Below, one piece after another: positions 41,779 to 50,210 of a stretch of 64,000 nucleotides of DNA. Each line of letters starts with the position of its first letter. The stretch's first letter is position 1. The notes beneath the pieces were generated by a model, which was not told the DNA's origin, did not search any database, and worked only from the letters and a program-made list of their open reading frames with translations. Source of the stretch: Cereibacter_A azotoformans (GTDB lineage: Bacteria; Pseudomonadota; Alphaproteobacteria; Rhodobacterales; Rhodobacteraceae); NCBI RefSeq assembly GCF_003050905.1, contig NZ_QAOT01000001.1. One strand, 5' to 3'. The position numbers and the translations under genes are program-made.

Positions 41779-42603
41779 TCAGGCCCCGCCGATGCGGAAG
41801 CGGGTGATGCGGGAAAAGCCGGCCGCCTGCAATGCCCCCCCCGCGGCGGGCGGGACGGCGCCGGGGGGGAAGATCAGGGCCCGCGCCGGGCCCGTGTGCC
41901 CGATGGCCCAGCCGAGCGCTCCGAGCCGGGCAGCCAGGGCCTCGGTGGGATCGTCGGCCGGCCCCCTCAGCGCGAGGCAGCGGCGGGCCGAGAGGGTCGC
42001 AAGGCGCGCGAGGCCGGGAAGGTCGGCCGTGGCCCACCCCGCCACGAGGTCGGCGATGTCGGGGAAGGACAGATCCGCCGGATCCGTTCGCTGGGACGCG
42101 CCGAAGAAGCCGCCGACCAGATCCATCCGCGGCAGGGGGCGCAGGTCGGCCAGCACGCGCCCCTCGCGCGAGGCCCAGAGGAGCCGTTCCGGCCGCTCGA
42201 ACATCAGCGGATCGCTGGCCCCTTCCGAAGCGAGGCAGGCGCGCGCGAGGGTGCCGGTATCGGTGACACCCGCCGCCCGGAGGATCGCCACGCGGGCCGC
42301 GGTCGAGGCCCCCGCGCCGCCTCCGGGCGGCAGGTCGAGCACGAGGCGGAAGCGCCCTTCCGCTCCTTCGGCCGCGGCCAGCAACCGGCGCAGGGCAGGC
42401 AGGGTGAGCATCCGCGCGCCCGGCTGTTCGAGGGCGAGCGGGCCGGGCCTGCGAACCGCCTCGGCCCGGAGCGCAGGGCAGGGCAGCGTCACGAGCGCCA
42501 GCGGCCCCGAAGGGCCGAGCCGGCCCTGCAGGAACTCGCCCAGATGGCCCGCGACCTGCGCGAACCCTTCGGCCGCATCCGCCTCTACCCTCGTCTCGAT
42601 CAA
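41779..42603 (-). CDS. PduX-like L-threonine kinase (GHMP family)
   Basis: This 274-residue protein has an N-terminal HLGEFLQGRLG motif resembling the GEL(L/I)QG start of PduX, the GHMP-kinase loop LPPGGGAGASTAAR (glycine-rich ATP site) and a helical C-terminus. PduX phosphorylates L-threonine, the substrate that CobC, encoded next, decarboxylates. I infer a TTG start at 42603, whose TTGA overlaps the upstream stop codon, with GGAGG upstream; no in-frame ATG lies before the conserved motif. It sits 9 bp before cobC. Sequence resemblance is modest, but context strongly supports the call. Confidence 0.7.
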   Translation of the reverse strand: MIETRVEADAAEGFAQVAGHLGEFLQGRLGPSGPLALVTLPCPALRAEAVRRPGPLALEQPGARMLTLPALRRLLAAAEGAEGRFRLVLDLPPGGGAGASTAARVAILRAAGVTDTGTLARACLASEGASDPLMFERPERLLWASREGRVLADLRPLPRMDLVGGFFGASQRTDPADLSFPDIADLVAGWATADLPGLARLATLSARRCLALRGPADDPTEALAARLGALGWAIGHTGPARALIFPPGAVPPAAGGALQAAGFSRITRFRIGGA

Positions 42604-43001
42604 TGGAGGGCCGCCTCCGGCTGCAGGCCCGTCCGCGAGGGGCGCGCGGGTGCCGAGGCGAGGACCATGGCCGCCGGCTCGGCCGGAAGCGCGCCCGCGA
42701 AGGAGCCGCCGCCCTCGAGCATCTCGGCCAGCCGCACGAGCCCCGGCGACCAGTCGCCGGGCTCGAGATCGCAGAAGAGTTGCAGCCCGCCCGTCGTCAG
42801 CCGGAACAGCGCCGTGCAGGGACGGCTGCATCCGGTCAGGCGCACGCAGCCCTGCATCTCGAAGTCGGGCCCCATCAGGCCCTCGGTCGAGCGGGCGGAG
42901 TCCGCCAGATGCTCGATCACCGACAGGCCGCTGAGGCAGGGTTGGTGCCGGTGTCGGCACTGGGTCAGGCTGTAGGTCCGTCCGTTCCGCGTCACGATCA
43001 T
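42600..43001 (-). CDS. Cys-rich protein (DUF1636-like), first gene of the B12-riboswitch operon
   Basis: This 133-residue protein carries five Cys in a metal-site-like pattern: Cys15 and Cys22 (QCRHRHQPC), then Cys52, Cys58 and Cys62 (GCVRLTGCSRPC). This resembles DUF1636, small putative metal-binding proteins often near cobalamin genes. The C-terminal half is an Ala/Pro-rich helix region. The start at 43001 (MIVTRNGRTYSL) is 102 bp below the riboswitch. Possible roles are cobalt handling or an iron-sulfur accessory function; both are inference. Its stop overlaps the PduX-like start. Confidence 0.6.
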   Translation of the reverse strand: MIVTRNGRTYSLTQCRHRHQPCLSGLSVIEHLADSARSTEGLMGPDFEMQGCVRLTGCSRPCTALFRLTTGGLQLFCDLEPGDWSPGLVRLAEMLEGGGSFAGALPAEPAAMVLASAPARPSRTGLQPEAALH

Positions 43002-43103
43002 CGCGCCCTCCGCGCATCTTGGGGACGGGCAGGCGGAGGGGCGGCGCAGGCGCACGCACCCTGCGCCCGGGACACCCCGCCCGGCTGTTACAGGTCCGAT
43101 GAC

Positions 43104-43290
43104 GGCAGGTCTCCTGACTCGCGGGTCTCGGCTTGTCCCGCCCTTCCCGGCCTGTCCGGGGCCAGTGGGCATGATGGGACGCGCTCGCCGCCTACAGTTG
43201 CGGGGGCAGTCGCGGCTTGGGGCCGAACAGGCCCGCACCGCATTCCCTCTTCGCCCGGGGCTGCCCCCGGGAACCGTCCCGCGCACCATC
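43104..43290 (-). ncRNA. Cobalamin (B12) riboswitch
   Basis: Read on the minus strand, the region contains conserved B12-riboswitch blocks in order: GAAGAGGGAA (43243-43252), CTGCCCCCGCAACTGTA (43193-43209), the CCACTGG B12-box region (near 43162-43168), and the closing GAGTCAGGAGACCTGCC (43104-43120). Adenosylcobalamin binding normally shuts expression of the genes below. It lies upstream of the Cys-rich protein, PduX-like kinase and cobC, which is a coherent B12-synthesis target. The exact 5' edge of P1 is approximate. Confidence 0.95.
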
Positions 43291-43334
43291 GGCCTTTCCC
43301 GTGCCACGCGCAAGGCCCGCGCGGTCGCAGCCCG

Positions 43335-44354
43335 CTAGAGTTCGATGTCCAGCGTCACCGGGAAATGATCCGAGGCGGCAAGAAGCGCCTCCTGCAGTTC
43401 TGGGATGCGGAAGCAGTTGGGATCGTTCAGCGGATGCCAGATCCGCCAGCGCGGTCCCTTTTCGGCCAGATCGGGCGAGATCATGATGAAATCGAGCAGC
43501 GCCTCGAAATACTGGTCCTCGGGCGCGAGCCAGAAGCGCGCCGAACTCGGCTGGACGCCGACCCGCTGGGTCAGGGCCATGCGCGCATGCGGCTCGTGGA
43601 GGCGCAACTCCGGCGGCTCGTCGAGGCCGAGCACGATTTCGACCCCCGAATGGCCGAACAGCTTTTCGTACTCGTCCAGCCCCGGCCCGTCGTTGAAGTC
43701 GCCCATCACCATCACGCTCTGGTGCCGGGCCAGCAACGCGGCCACCCGCCTGCGGATCCAGACACATTCCGCGAGCTGCTGGCGGCGGTTCTGGATGGCG
43801 ATGCGGACCTCTTCGGCGCCGTTGCGCGCGCCGCGCCCGGCCTTGGACTTGGCGTGGACGCCGATCAACCGCAGCGCATGTCCATCGGCGCGCACCGCCA
43901 GTTCCAGAGGCGGCTTGGAGAACCGGATCGCCTCGGGCGCGGCATCCACGTCGATGTCGAAGCGGAAGATCCCGTCGAACCGCGGCGCCTTGGGGCTGGC
44001 CTGCGGGTCATGCCGCGCCTCGATCCGCGACGGATCGAACAGAAGCGCGATCTCCTGATCGGTCTCGTTGGCAAAGCCCATGATCGCCTGCGAGGCGCGA
44101 AGCTCGAAGGTGCGGGCGAAGGTCTCGAGCGCCTTGACGGTCGAGCGCCGCCGCCCGTGGTTCGGCGCCTCGATCACCATGATCGCATCGGCATCGAGGG
44201 CGGTGAAGACGATGCCGAGCGACTCGATCTGGTTCCGGCGGGTGATCTCGTAGCGTCCCGAGAGTTCGTTGTCGGCCAGAAGCCGCCCGCGGTCGTCAAA
44301 GAGCGCGTTGAACCACTCGACGTTGTAGGTCGCGATGCGCAGCCGCTGTCCCAT
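43335..44354 (-). CDS. Endonuclease/exonuclease/phosphatase-family protein
   Basis: This 339-residue protein has the EEP fold (DNase I/exonuclease III/phosphatase): RIATYNVEWFNALF at the start, DAIMVIEAPNHG (in place of the usual Glu-rich motif), VMVMGDFNDGPG (catalytic Asp-Asn) and the terminal ASDHFPVTLDI (Asp-His). The catalytic set looks intact. It may act on nucleic acid or on phosphodiester small molecules; no signal peptide is present. It abuts the TerB-DnaJ gene, with which it is probably co-transcribed. Confidence 0.85.
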   Translation of the reverse strand: MGQRLRIATYNVEWFNALFDDRGRLLADNELSGRYEITRRNQIESLGIVFTALDADAIMVIEAPNHGRRRSTVKALETFARTFELRASQAIMGFANETDQEIALLFDPSRIEARHDPQASPKAPRFDGIFRFDIDVDAAPEAIRFSKPPLELAVRADGHALRLIGVHAKSKAGRGARNGAEEVRIAIQNRRQQLAECVWIRRRVAALLARHQSVMVMGDFNDGPGLDEYEKLFGHSGVEIVLGLDEPPELRLHEPHARMALTQRVGVQPSSARFWLAPEDQYFEALLDFIMISPDLAEKGPRWRIWHPLNDPNCFRIPELQEALLAASDHFPVTLDIEL

Positions 44355-45038
44355 TCACGCCGCCTGCTTCGCGCTGATCTCCTCCCAGGCGCGGTTGATG
44401 TCGATCAGCCGCCGCTCGGCCAGCTTCACCGCCTCTTCCGGGACGCCGCGCGCCACCATCCGGTCCGGGTGGCAGTCGCGGACGGCGCGCTTCCAGGCCG
44501 ACCGGATCTCGGTCAGCGGCGCATCGTGCCCCACGCCCAGCACGTCGTAGGGATCGCGCGGCGCGTCGCCGACAAAGCGGGCGCGCAGCGCGCGGAAGCA
44601 GCGGTCGCTCAACCCGAAGATCCGGGCCACCTCGGACAGGAAGGCATCCTCGTCCGGGTGATAATGGCCGTCCGCCACCGCGATGTGAAAGAGCCCCTCG
44701 GCCAGATCGGTGAGGATCTGGTCGTCGTCGCGGAACATGCGCTTGATCTTGCGGGCATAGGCATCGAACCCGGCCACATCCTGCCGCGCGAGGTTGAAGA
44801 CGCGGGCCGCGTTGGCCTCTTCGCCGGGCGGGATCGCAAAGATCTGGCGGAAGGCGGCCACCTCGTCGCGCGTCACCTGCCCGTCGGCCTTGGCCATCTT
44901 CGCGCCAAGGGCGATCACGGCGATGGTGAAGGCCACCGACCGCTCGGGCGGGGTGCGAAGGCGGTCGAGCACAGCCGACAGCCCCTCACCCGAGGCGAGG
45001 GCGGCCAGCGCGTCGGTGATGCGGCTCCAGATCGACAT
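44355..45038 (-). CDS. TerB-DnaJ domain protein (soluble DjlA-like)
   Basis: This 227-residue protein has a TerB/DjlA-type helical domain at about residues 35-150 (GAKMAKADGQVTRDEV and HIAVADGHYHPDEDAF are the two acidic TerB repeats). A C-terminal J domain follows at about residues 162-225, with the HPD motif at 190-192. It is like E. coli DjlA but lacks the N-terminal membrane anchor, so it is likely a cytosolic DnaK co-chaperone. It is the first gene of a pair with the EEP-family protein. Confidence 0.88.
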   Translation of the reverse strand: MSIWSRITDALAALASGEGLSAVLDRLRTPPERSVAFTIAVIALGAKMAKADGQVTRDEVAAFRQIFAIPPGEEANAARVFNLARQDVAGFDAYARKIKRMFRDDDQILTDLAEGLFHIAVADGHYHPDEDAFLSEVARIFGLSDRCFRALRARFVGDAPRDPYDVLGVGHDAPLTEIRSAWKRAVRDCHPDRMVARGVPEEAVKLAERRLIDINRAWEEISAKQAA

Positions 45039-45069
45039 GGGACCAGCATAGACCCCGCGGCGGCCGGTG

Positions 45070-45621
45070 TCAGGAGAGGAATTTCTGCATCAGCACAAGG
45101 TCGAGCCAGCGCCCGAACTTGCAGCCGACCTGCGGCAGCACTGCCGTCTCGGCATATCCCAGCGCCGCATGGAAGGCGCGGCCTTCGGGATTGCCCGCGC
45201 TGACGCCCGCGAAGATGGAATGCGCGCCGGCCTGTCGCGCGTGATCCTCGATGGCGGCCATCAGGGCGCGGCCGATCCCGCGCCCCCGCGCGGCCGGGCC
45301 GAGGATGATCGTGTGCTCCATCGTGTGGCGGTAGCCCACGCCGCCCCGGAACTGCGAGTAGGTGGCAAAGCCCATCGGTCCCGCGCCCTCGTCGGCCACG
45401 AGGAACGCCGGGCGGGTCTCGATCATGGCCCGAAGCTCTTCGGGCGACTTCTCGTCGGCGTTGAAGGTCACCAGCGTGTCGCGGATGATCGGATTCCAGA
45501 TCGCGAGCAGCGCCGGCACATCCTCGGGCCGGGCCGGGCGGATGGTCAGCGATGGCGGCCGACCAGAGGGCGGCGCGTCCTGCAGGCCCGGCTCACCGGG
45601 GAGGGGCGGGGCGAGTGTCAT
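45070..45621 (-). CDS. GNAT N-acetyltransferase (phosphinothricin-acetyltransferase-like)
   Basis: This 183-residue protein has the PAT/YncA-type layout: TIRPARPEDVPALLAIWNPIIRDT, MEHTIILGPAARGRGIGRALMAAIEDHAR (acetyl-CoA loop R-G-x-G-I-G-R) and GNPEGRAFHAALGYAETAVLPQVG. It ends GRWLDLVLMQKFL, as in the YncA group, whose substrates include amino-acid analogues. An N-terminal stretch of about 25 residues is rich in Pro and unlikely to be structured. It overlaps the ppx stop codon by 4 bp. Confidence 0.87.
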   Translation of the reverse strand: MTLAPPLPGEPGLQDAPPSGRPPSLTIRPARPEDVPALLAIWNPIIRDTLVTFNADEKSPEELRAMIETRPAFLVADEGAGPMGFATYSQFRGGVGYRHTMEHTIILGPAARGRGIGRALMAAIEDHARQAGAHSIFAGVSAGNPEGRAFHAALGYAETAVLPQVGCKFGRWLDLVLMQKFLS

Positions 45622-47159
45622 GCCGTGGTCTTCACCACCGGCGTGGCGCGCAGGGCCGTCGCGAGCGACTTGAACCGCGCCTGCGCCACCTCGCCATAGA
45701 GCGCCACCCCCTCGGGCGTCAGGGTCAGTTCGAGGATCTTCTTCTTGGGCATGAGTTTCAGGCTGCCCGCCGTGCCGGGATCGTCGATCGAGAACATCGA
45801 GCCGAACCGCATGGCCTTGCCCAGCACCTCGGCCTCGTGGATCTGCTCCTCGCTCAGAAGCCGGAACAGCGGTTCGAGCCGCGAGCCCGAACGCGAGTTC
45901 TTGTAGCGGTGAAGCAGGGCGAGCCCGAGGAACACGCGGCCCGGATGGTCGAGACCGCCGAGGTTGGCGCGGGTCGCGTTGTCGAAGCACATCTCGGCAC
46001 GGTAGTCGGGATGGGCGCGCCATGTTGTGTCATGCAGCAGGCAGGCGGCCTTGATCAGGCGTTGCCGCTCGGGCGGGGCGTTCTTGAAGAGCTGGGCCAG
46101 GAACTGGTGGAGCTTCTTGCCGAAGCCGGGGGTGCGGGCCGAGGTCGCCTCGGCCACCCGTGCCGCCTCGATCAGCGGATCGCGCGCGCGCAACTTCGGC
46201 GGCATCTGCTCGTAGAGCAGCCCCTCGCGGATGCCGTAGGAGGAGACGTCGATCTCCTTCGGCCGGAAGATGCGGATCAGCTCGCGCAGCACCTCGACGG
46301 CGAGGGGGACCAGCTCCATCCGCTCGGGCGAGGTGCCGGTGCGGACCCGCAGCGCGGCCAGGTCGCTGGCCTCGATCCAGTCGAGCGTCTCGATCAGCGA
46401 GCGCGGCAGCATCCGGTATTCGTGCAGCACGGTCAGTGGATAGCCCCGCCGCTCCATGTCGAGCCGCGCGATCACCCGCCACGACCCGCCCACGAGGTAG
46501 ATCCGGTCATGGTCGGGCTGGATCGTGTCGCGCAACTCCTTGATGATCCGGCTGATATGGGCCTGCCGCTCCTTCGGGCTGCCCTTGACCTGCTGGAGCC
46601 GGAAGGGTCCGAGCGGCGAGGTCACGCGACGGCCGACCTTGCCCTCGCCGATCCGGGCAAGCTCCATCGAGTTGCCGCCGATGTCGCAGACAATCCCGCG
46701 CGCGTCGGGCCAGCCGAGCAGGACGCCCTGGGCCGAAAGCCGTGCCTCCTCGTCGCCGTCGATGACCCAGAGCCGGAGGCCCGTCTCGCGCAGGACCTCG
46801 GCCTGAAAGTCCGGCCCGTCCTCGGCCTCGCGCACGGCGGCGGTGGCGACGACGGTCATGGGCGAGACCTTCATGCCGCGGGCAAGCAGCGCGAACCGGC
46901 GGAGCGCCGCCAGCGCCCGCTCGCGCCCGCGCGGGTTCAGCCGGTTGCTCTCGGCAAGGCCCTGGCCCAGCCCGCACATGACCTTCTCGTTGAAGAAATA
47001 GGCCGGGCTTCGGGCGGCGCCGTCGAAGACCACCATGCGGACCGAGTTCGAGCCGACATCGACCACACCCACGCGCGAAAGGGCGCGGGCGGACGGGTCC
47101 TCGAACAGGGGCCTGCCGAACGGGCCGAACTCGTCATGCGGATCCGGGATGTCGTTCAC
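45618..47159 (-). CDS. ppx: Exopolyphosphatase (Ppx/GppA family)
   Basis: This 513-residue protein of the ASKHA fold degrades polyphosphate or pppGpp. The phosphate-1 motif VGVVDVGSNSVRMVVFD starts near residue 30, VVATAAVREAEDG follows, and the phosphate-2 motif CDIGGNSMELARI lies near residue 158. The C-terminal half has an HD-like domain (CLLHDTTWRAHPDYR). It is located behind ppk in the same direction with a 130-bp gap, a common alphaproteobacterial pair. Its stop overlaps the next gene by ATGA. Confidence 0.93.
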   Translation of the reverse strand: MNDIPDPHDEFGPFGRPLFEDPSARALSRVGVVDVGSNSVRMVVFDGAARSPAYFFNEKVMCGLGQGLAESNRLNPRGRERALAALRRFALLARGMKVSPMTVVATAAVREAEDGPDFQAEVLRETGLRLWVIDGDEEARLSAQGVLLGWPDARGIVCDIGGNSMELARIGEGKVGRRVTSPLGPFRLQQVKGSPKERQAHISRIIKELRDTIQPDHDRIYLVGGSWRVIARLDMERRGYPLTVLHEYRMLPRSLIETLDWIEASDLAALRVRTGTSPERMELVPLAVEVLRELIRIFRPKEIDVSSYGIREGLLYEQMPPKLRARDPLIEAARVAEATSARTPGFGKKLHQFLAQLFKNAPPERQRLIKAACLLHDTTWRAHPDYRAEMCFDNATRANLGGLDHPGRVFLGLALLHRYKNSRSGSRLEPLFRLLSEEQIHEAEVLGKAMRFGSMFSIDDPGTAGSLKLMPKKKILELTLTPEGVALYGEVAQARFKSLATALRATPVVKTTA

Positions 47160-47289
47160 GGCACATCTCCCGCATTGGTTGCGGCCAAGGTAATGGCTGC
47201 GGCCGGTCCGTCAATACGCAAAGCGGCAGGATCCGGCGCCTGCGGGAGGCTGCCGGCGTGCGCAGGTCGGTCGGTGGGCGTAGGGCGGA

Positions 47290-49470
47290 TCAAAGCGGTC
47301 CCTCGTCGCGCAGGGTGGCCAGACGCTGCACGTCCTTCGCGCCCGCCGTTCCCCGCCCCGAGAGCGAGGGGTTCTCCATGAAGAAGCCATGGCAGGAGAA
47401 GGCCTCCTCGCCGGCCGGTGGGCGCACGTAGCGGCCGTCCGCCTGAAGCAGCCAGCTCTGGGAATCGTCGGCGAGGTTCGCCGCCATGATCTGCCCCACG
47501 ATCTGCGCCTTCACGGTCGGGTTCAGCGCCTCGACCAGCGTCTCGACCCGGCGATCCATGTTGCGCCCCATCCAGTCGGCCGAGGAGAAGAACACCCGCG
47601 CCTTCTTGGACGGCAGCCCGGCGCCATTGCCGAAGCAGACGATGCGGCTGTGTTCGAGGAAGCGGCCGACGACCGACTTCACCCGGATGTTGTCCGACAG
47701 GCCCTTCACGCCGGGGCGCAGGCCGCAGATCCCGCGCACGATCAGGCTGATCTTCACGCCCGCCTGGCTGGCGGCATAGAGCGCGTCGATCAGCTCGGGG
47801 TCGATGATGGAATTGACCTTGAGCCAGATCTCGGCGGGCCGTCCGGCGCGGGCGTGATCGGCCTCGGCCGCGATCAGCTCGTGCAGGCGGCCGCGCAGCG
47901 TGATGGGGGCGATGGCCACATTCTCGAGCCCCACGGGCTGCACATAGCCCGAGAGATAGTTGAAGATCTTGGTGGCATCGCGCCCCAGCGCCGGGTCGCA
48001 GGTGAAGAAGGACAGGTCCGTATAGACCCGAGCGGTGATCGGGTGGTAGTTGCCCGTCCCGTAATGGGTGTAGGTCACGAGATTGTCGCCCTCGCGCCGG
48101 ACCACGGTCGAGATCTTGGCGTGGGTCTTGAGATGCATGAAGCCATAGACGACATGCGCCCCCGCCCGCTCGAGCCGCCGGCTCTGGCGGATGTTGGCGG
48201 CTTCGTCGAAGCGGGCCTTGAGTTCCACCAGCGCGGTGACGGACTTGCCCGCCTCGGCCGCCTCGCAGAGCGCGGTGACGATCGGGCTGTCCCAGCTTGT
48301 CCGGTAAAGCGTCTGCTTGATCGCCAGCACGTTCGGATCGCTCGCCGCCTGCTGGAGGAAGCGGATCACCAGATCGAAAGTCTCGTAGGGGTGATGCAGC
48401 AGGATGTCCTTCTGCCGGATCGCCGAGAACATGTCGCCCTCGTGATCGGCCAGCCGCTCGGGTACGCGCGGGGTGAAGGCGGGCCACAGCAGGTCCGGGC
48501 GCGACGAGATCACCAGCTCCTTCAGGTCGGCGATGCCGATGACGCCGCGGACCTCGATCACCTCGTCGGAGGTGACGCCCAGCTCCTCCATGATCAGGGC
48601 GTGAAGCTCCTTCGGCGCGCCGGCCGAGATCTTCATGCGGATCACCTCGCCCCGGCGGCGGCGCTTCAGCGCGGTCTCGAACTCGCGCACCAGATCCTCG
48701 GCCTCGTCCTCGACCTCGAGATCGCTGTCGCGCAGCACCCGGAAGGCGCAGTGGCCGCGCTCGGCATAGCCGGGAAAGAGCATCCCCAGATGCAGGAGCA
48801 GCAATTCCTCGAGCGGCAGGAAACGGTGCTCGCCGGGTTTGGCGGGCAGTTCGACGAAGCGGGCGATCTGCTGCGGGATCGGCAGCAGCGCCTGCAGCGG
48901 GCGCCGGTCGGACATGCGCTCAAGCTCGAGCCCCAGCGTGAAGCCCGTGTTCGGGATGAAGGGGAACGGATGGGCGGGGTCAATGGCCAGCGGCGACAGG
49001 ACCGGAAACACCTTGGACAGGAAGTGGTCCTCGAGATGGCGCAGGTCGCGGGCGGTCAGCTTGGAGCGGGTGAGGATCGAGATCCCCTGTTCCTCCATCT
49101 CGCGGCGCAGCTTGTTCCAGACCGTCTGCTGGGTCTGCATCAGCCGCCGGGCGTCGGCGTTGATCAGCTGGAGCTGCTCGGCCGGCGAGCGCCCGTCCTC
49201 GGAGAGCACGAGGTTGCCGGCGCGCACCAGCGCCCGCAGGCCCGCGACGCGCACGGTGTAGAATTCGTCGAGGTTGGTGGCCGAGATCGACAGGAAGCGC
49301 AGCCTCTCGAGCAGCGGAACCCGCACATTGTCGGCTTCGTCGAGAACGCGCCAGTTGAAGGCAAGCCAGCTGAGTTCGCGGTTGAAGAAGCGCCGCGGAC
49401 CTGTGACCTCCTCCTCGGGCAACGGGACGGGTTCGGGGAAGGGGGCCTTCAGGAAATCTGCCGGTGTCAT
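47290..49470 (-). CDS. ppk: Polyphosphate kinase 1
   Basis: PPK1 reversibly polymerises ATP gamma-phosphate into polyphosphate. The 726-residue protein has the N-terminal domain FFNRELSWLAFNWRVL, the head domain, and two PLD-like C-terminal domains with the autophosphorylated His in THYGTGNYHPITARVYTDLS and the second conserved motif HSRIVCFGNG. A Pho box lies 39 bp upstream of the ATG. It is in a block with hdaA and the AI-2E-type permease upstream and ppx downstream. Confidence 0.97.
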   Translation of the reverse strand: MTPADFLKAPFPEPVPLPEEEVTGPRRFFNRELSWLAFNWRVLDEADNVRVPLLERLRFLSISATNLDEFYTVRVAGLRALVRAGNLVLSEDGRSPAEQLQLINADARRLMQTQQTVWNKLRREMEEQGISILTRSKLTARDLRHLEDHFLSKVFPVLSPLAIDPAHPFPFIPNTGFTLGLELERMSDRRPLQALLPIPQQIARFVELPAKPGEHRFLPLEELLLLHLGMLFPGYAERGHCAFRVLRDSDLEVEDEAEDLVREFETALKRRRRGEVIRMKISAGAPKELHALIMEELGVTSDEVIEVRGVIGIADLKELVISSRPDLLWPAFTPRVPERLADHEGDMFSAIRQKDILLHHPYETFDLVIRFLQQAASDPNVLAIKQTLYRTSWDSPIVTALCEAAEAGKSVTALVELKARFDEAANIRQSRRLERAGAHVVYGFMHLKTHAKISTVVRREGDNLVTYTHYGTGNYHPITARVYTDLSFFTCDPALGRDATKIFNYLSGYVQPVGLENVAIAPITLRGRLHELIAAEADHARAGRPAEIWLKVNSIIDPELIDALYAASQAGVKISLIVRGICGLRPGVKGLSDNIRVKSVVGRFLEHSRIVCFGNGAGLPSKKARVFFSSADWMGRNMDRRVETLVEALNPTVKAQIVGQIMAANLADDSQSWLLQADGRYVRPPAGEEAFSCHGFFMENPSLSGRGTAGAKDVQRLATLRDEGPL

Positions 49471-49508
49471 GCTCTCAGCCTCGGTTCGGGTCCGTTTGCC
49501 CGTATCTT

Positions 49509-49526
49509 GTGAAGGTTATGTGACAG
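49509..49526 (-). promoter_or_regulatory. Pho box (PhoB site) candidate upstream of ppk
   Basis: The minus strand reads CTGTCACATAACCTTCAC, which matches the consensus CTGTCATAWAWCTGTCAC at 15 of 18 positions. It has the two 7-bp half-repeats with the usual 4-bp A/T-rich spacer. It lies about 39 bp before the ppk ATG in the only A/T-richer gap near the gene. Induction of ppk by PhoB under phosphate limitation is well known in other bacteria; here it is inferred. Confidence 0.6.
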
Positions 49527-49529
49527 ATC

Positions 49530-50210
49530 TCATTCGGCACCGGCCAGTCCCAGAAGCTCCGCCGCCATCTGGCGCGAGATCGGCCGCCGCTCGGCCAGCG
49601 AGCGGGCATCGAGCGCCGCAACGAGCGCCCGGGCCGCCTCGCACGACCGATCCATCCGCGCCACGAGCCACGGCACGAGCATTCCCGGCACCGCGATCTG
49701 GCGGTCGGCAAAGAGCTTGACCAGCATGGCCGACAGAAGCGCGTCGTCGGGCGCCTCGAGGCGGGTGACGGCGGCGGCCTGCATCCGGCTCTTGAGGTCG
49801 GGCAGCACCAGCCCCCAGTCGCGCGGCGGCGTGTCGGCGGTGATGAGCAGCGCGCCCGACCGTTCGAGCATGAGGTTGTGGAGGTGAAAGAGCGCCTCTT
49901 CGGCGGCCCGTTCGCCGCCCAGCCGCTCGGCATCCTCGACCGCCACGGCGCCATCGGCGGCAAGCGCGGGCAGGTCCGCGCGCGCCAGCGCCTCGGCCGG
50001 GATCAGCCGCGCCTCGGCCTGCGCCGCCCAGACATGGGCCAGATGGGTCTTGCCCGACCCGCGCGGGCCGACCAGCACCATCTTGCCGCGCGGCCAGTCG
50101 CGCCAGCCGTCGAGGCTTGCCAGCGCCAGCGCATTGGCCGGCGAGACGAAGAAATCCTCGCGGCTCAGGGCCGGTCGCATCGGCAGGTCGAAGGCGAGCT
50201 GACCCTTCAC
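49530..50210 (-). CDS. hdaA: HdaA-like regulatory DnaA homologue
   Basis: This 226-residue protein has one DnaA-type AAA+ domain and no DNA-binding domain IV. The P-loop is VGPRGSGKTHLAHVW, Walker B appears as DGAVAVEDAERLG, and the sensor 1 region is GALLITADTPPRDWG. The N-terminus KGQLAFDLP fits a sliding-clamp-binding motif at residues 4-9, which supports the GTG start (50210, GAGGAGG upstream). Hda bound to the beta clamp stimulates ATP hydrolysis by DnaA and prevents re-initiation. The GTG overlaps the upstream permease stop (GTGA). Confidence 0.9.
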   Translation of the reverse strand: MKGQLAFDLPMRPALSREDFFVSPANALALASLDGWRDWPRGKMVLVGPRGSGKTHLAHVWAAQAEARLIPAEALARADLPALAADGAVAVEDAERLGGERAAEEALFHLHNLMLERSGALLITADTPPRDWGLVLPDLKSRMQAAAVTRLEAPDDALLSAMLVKLFADRQIAVPGMLVPWLVARMDRSCEAARALVAALDARSLAERRPISRQMAAELLGLAGAE

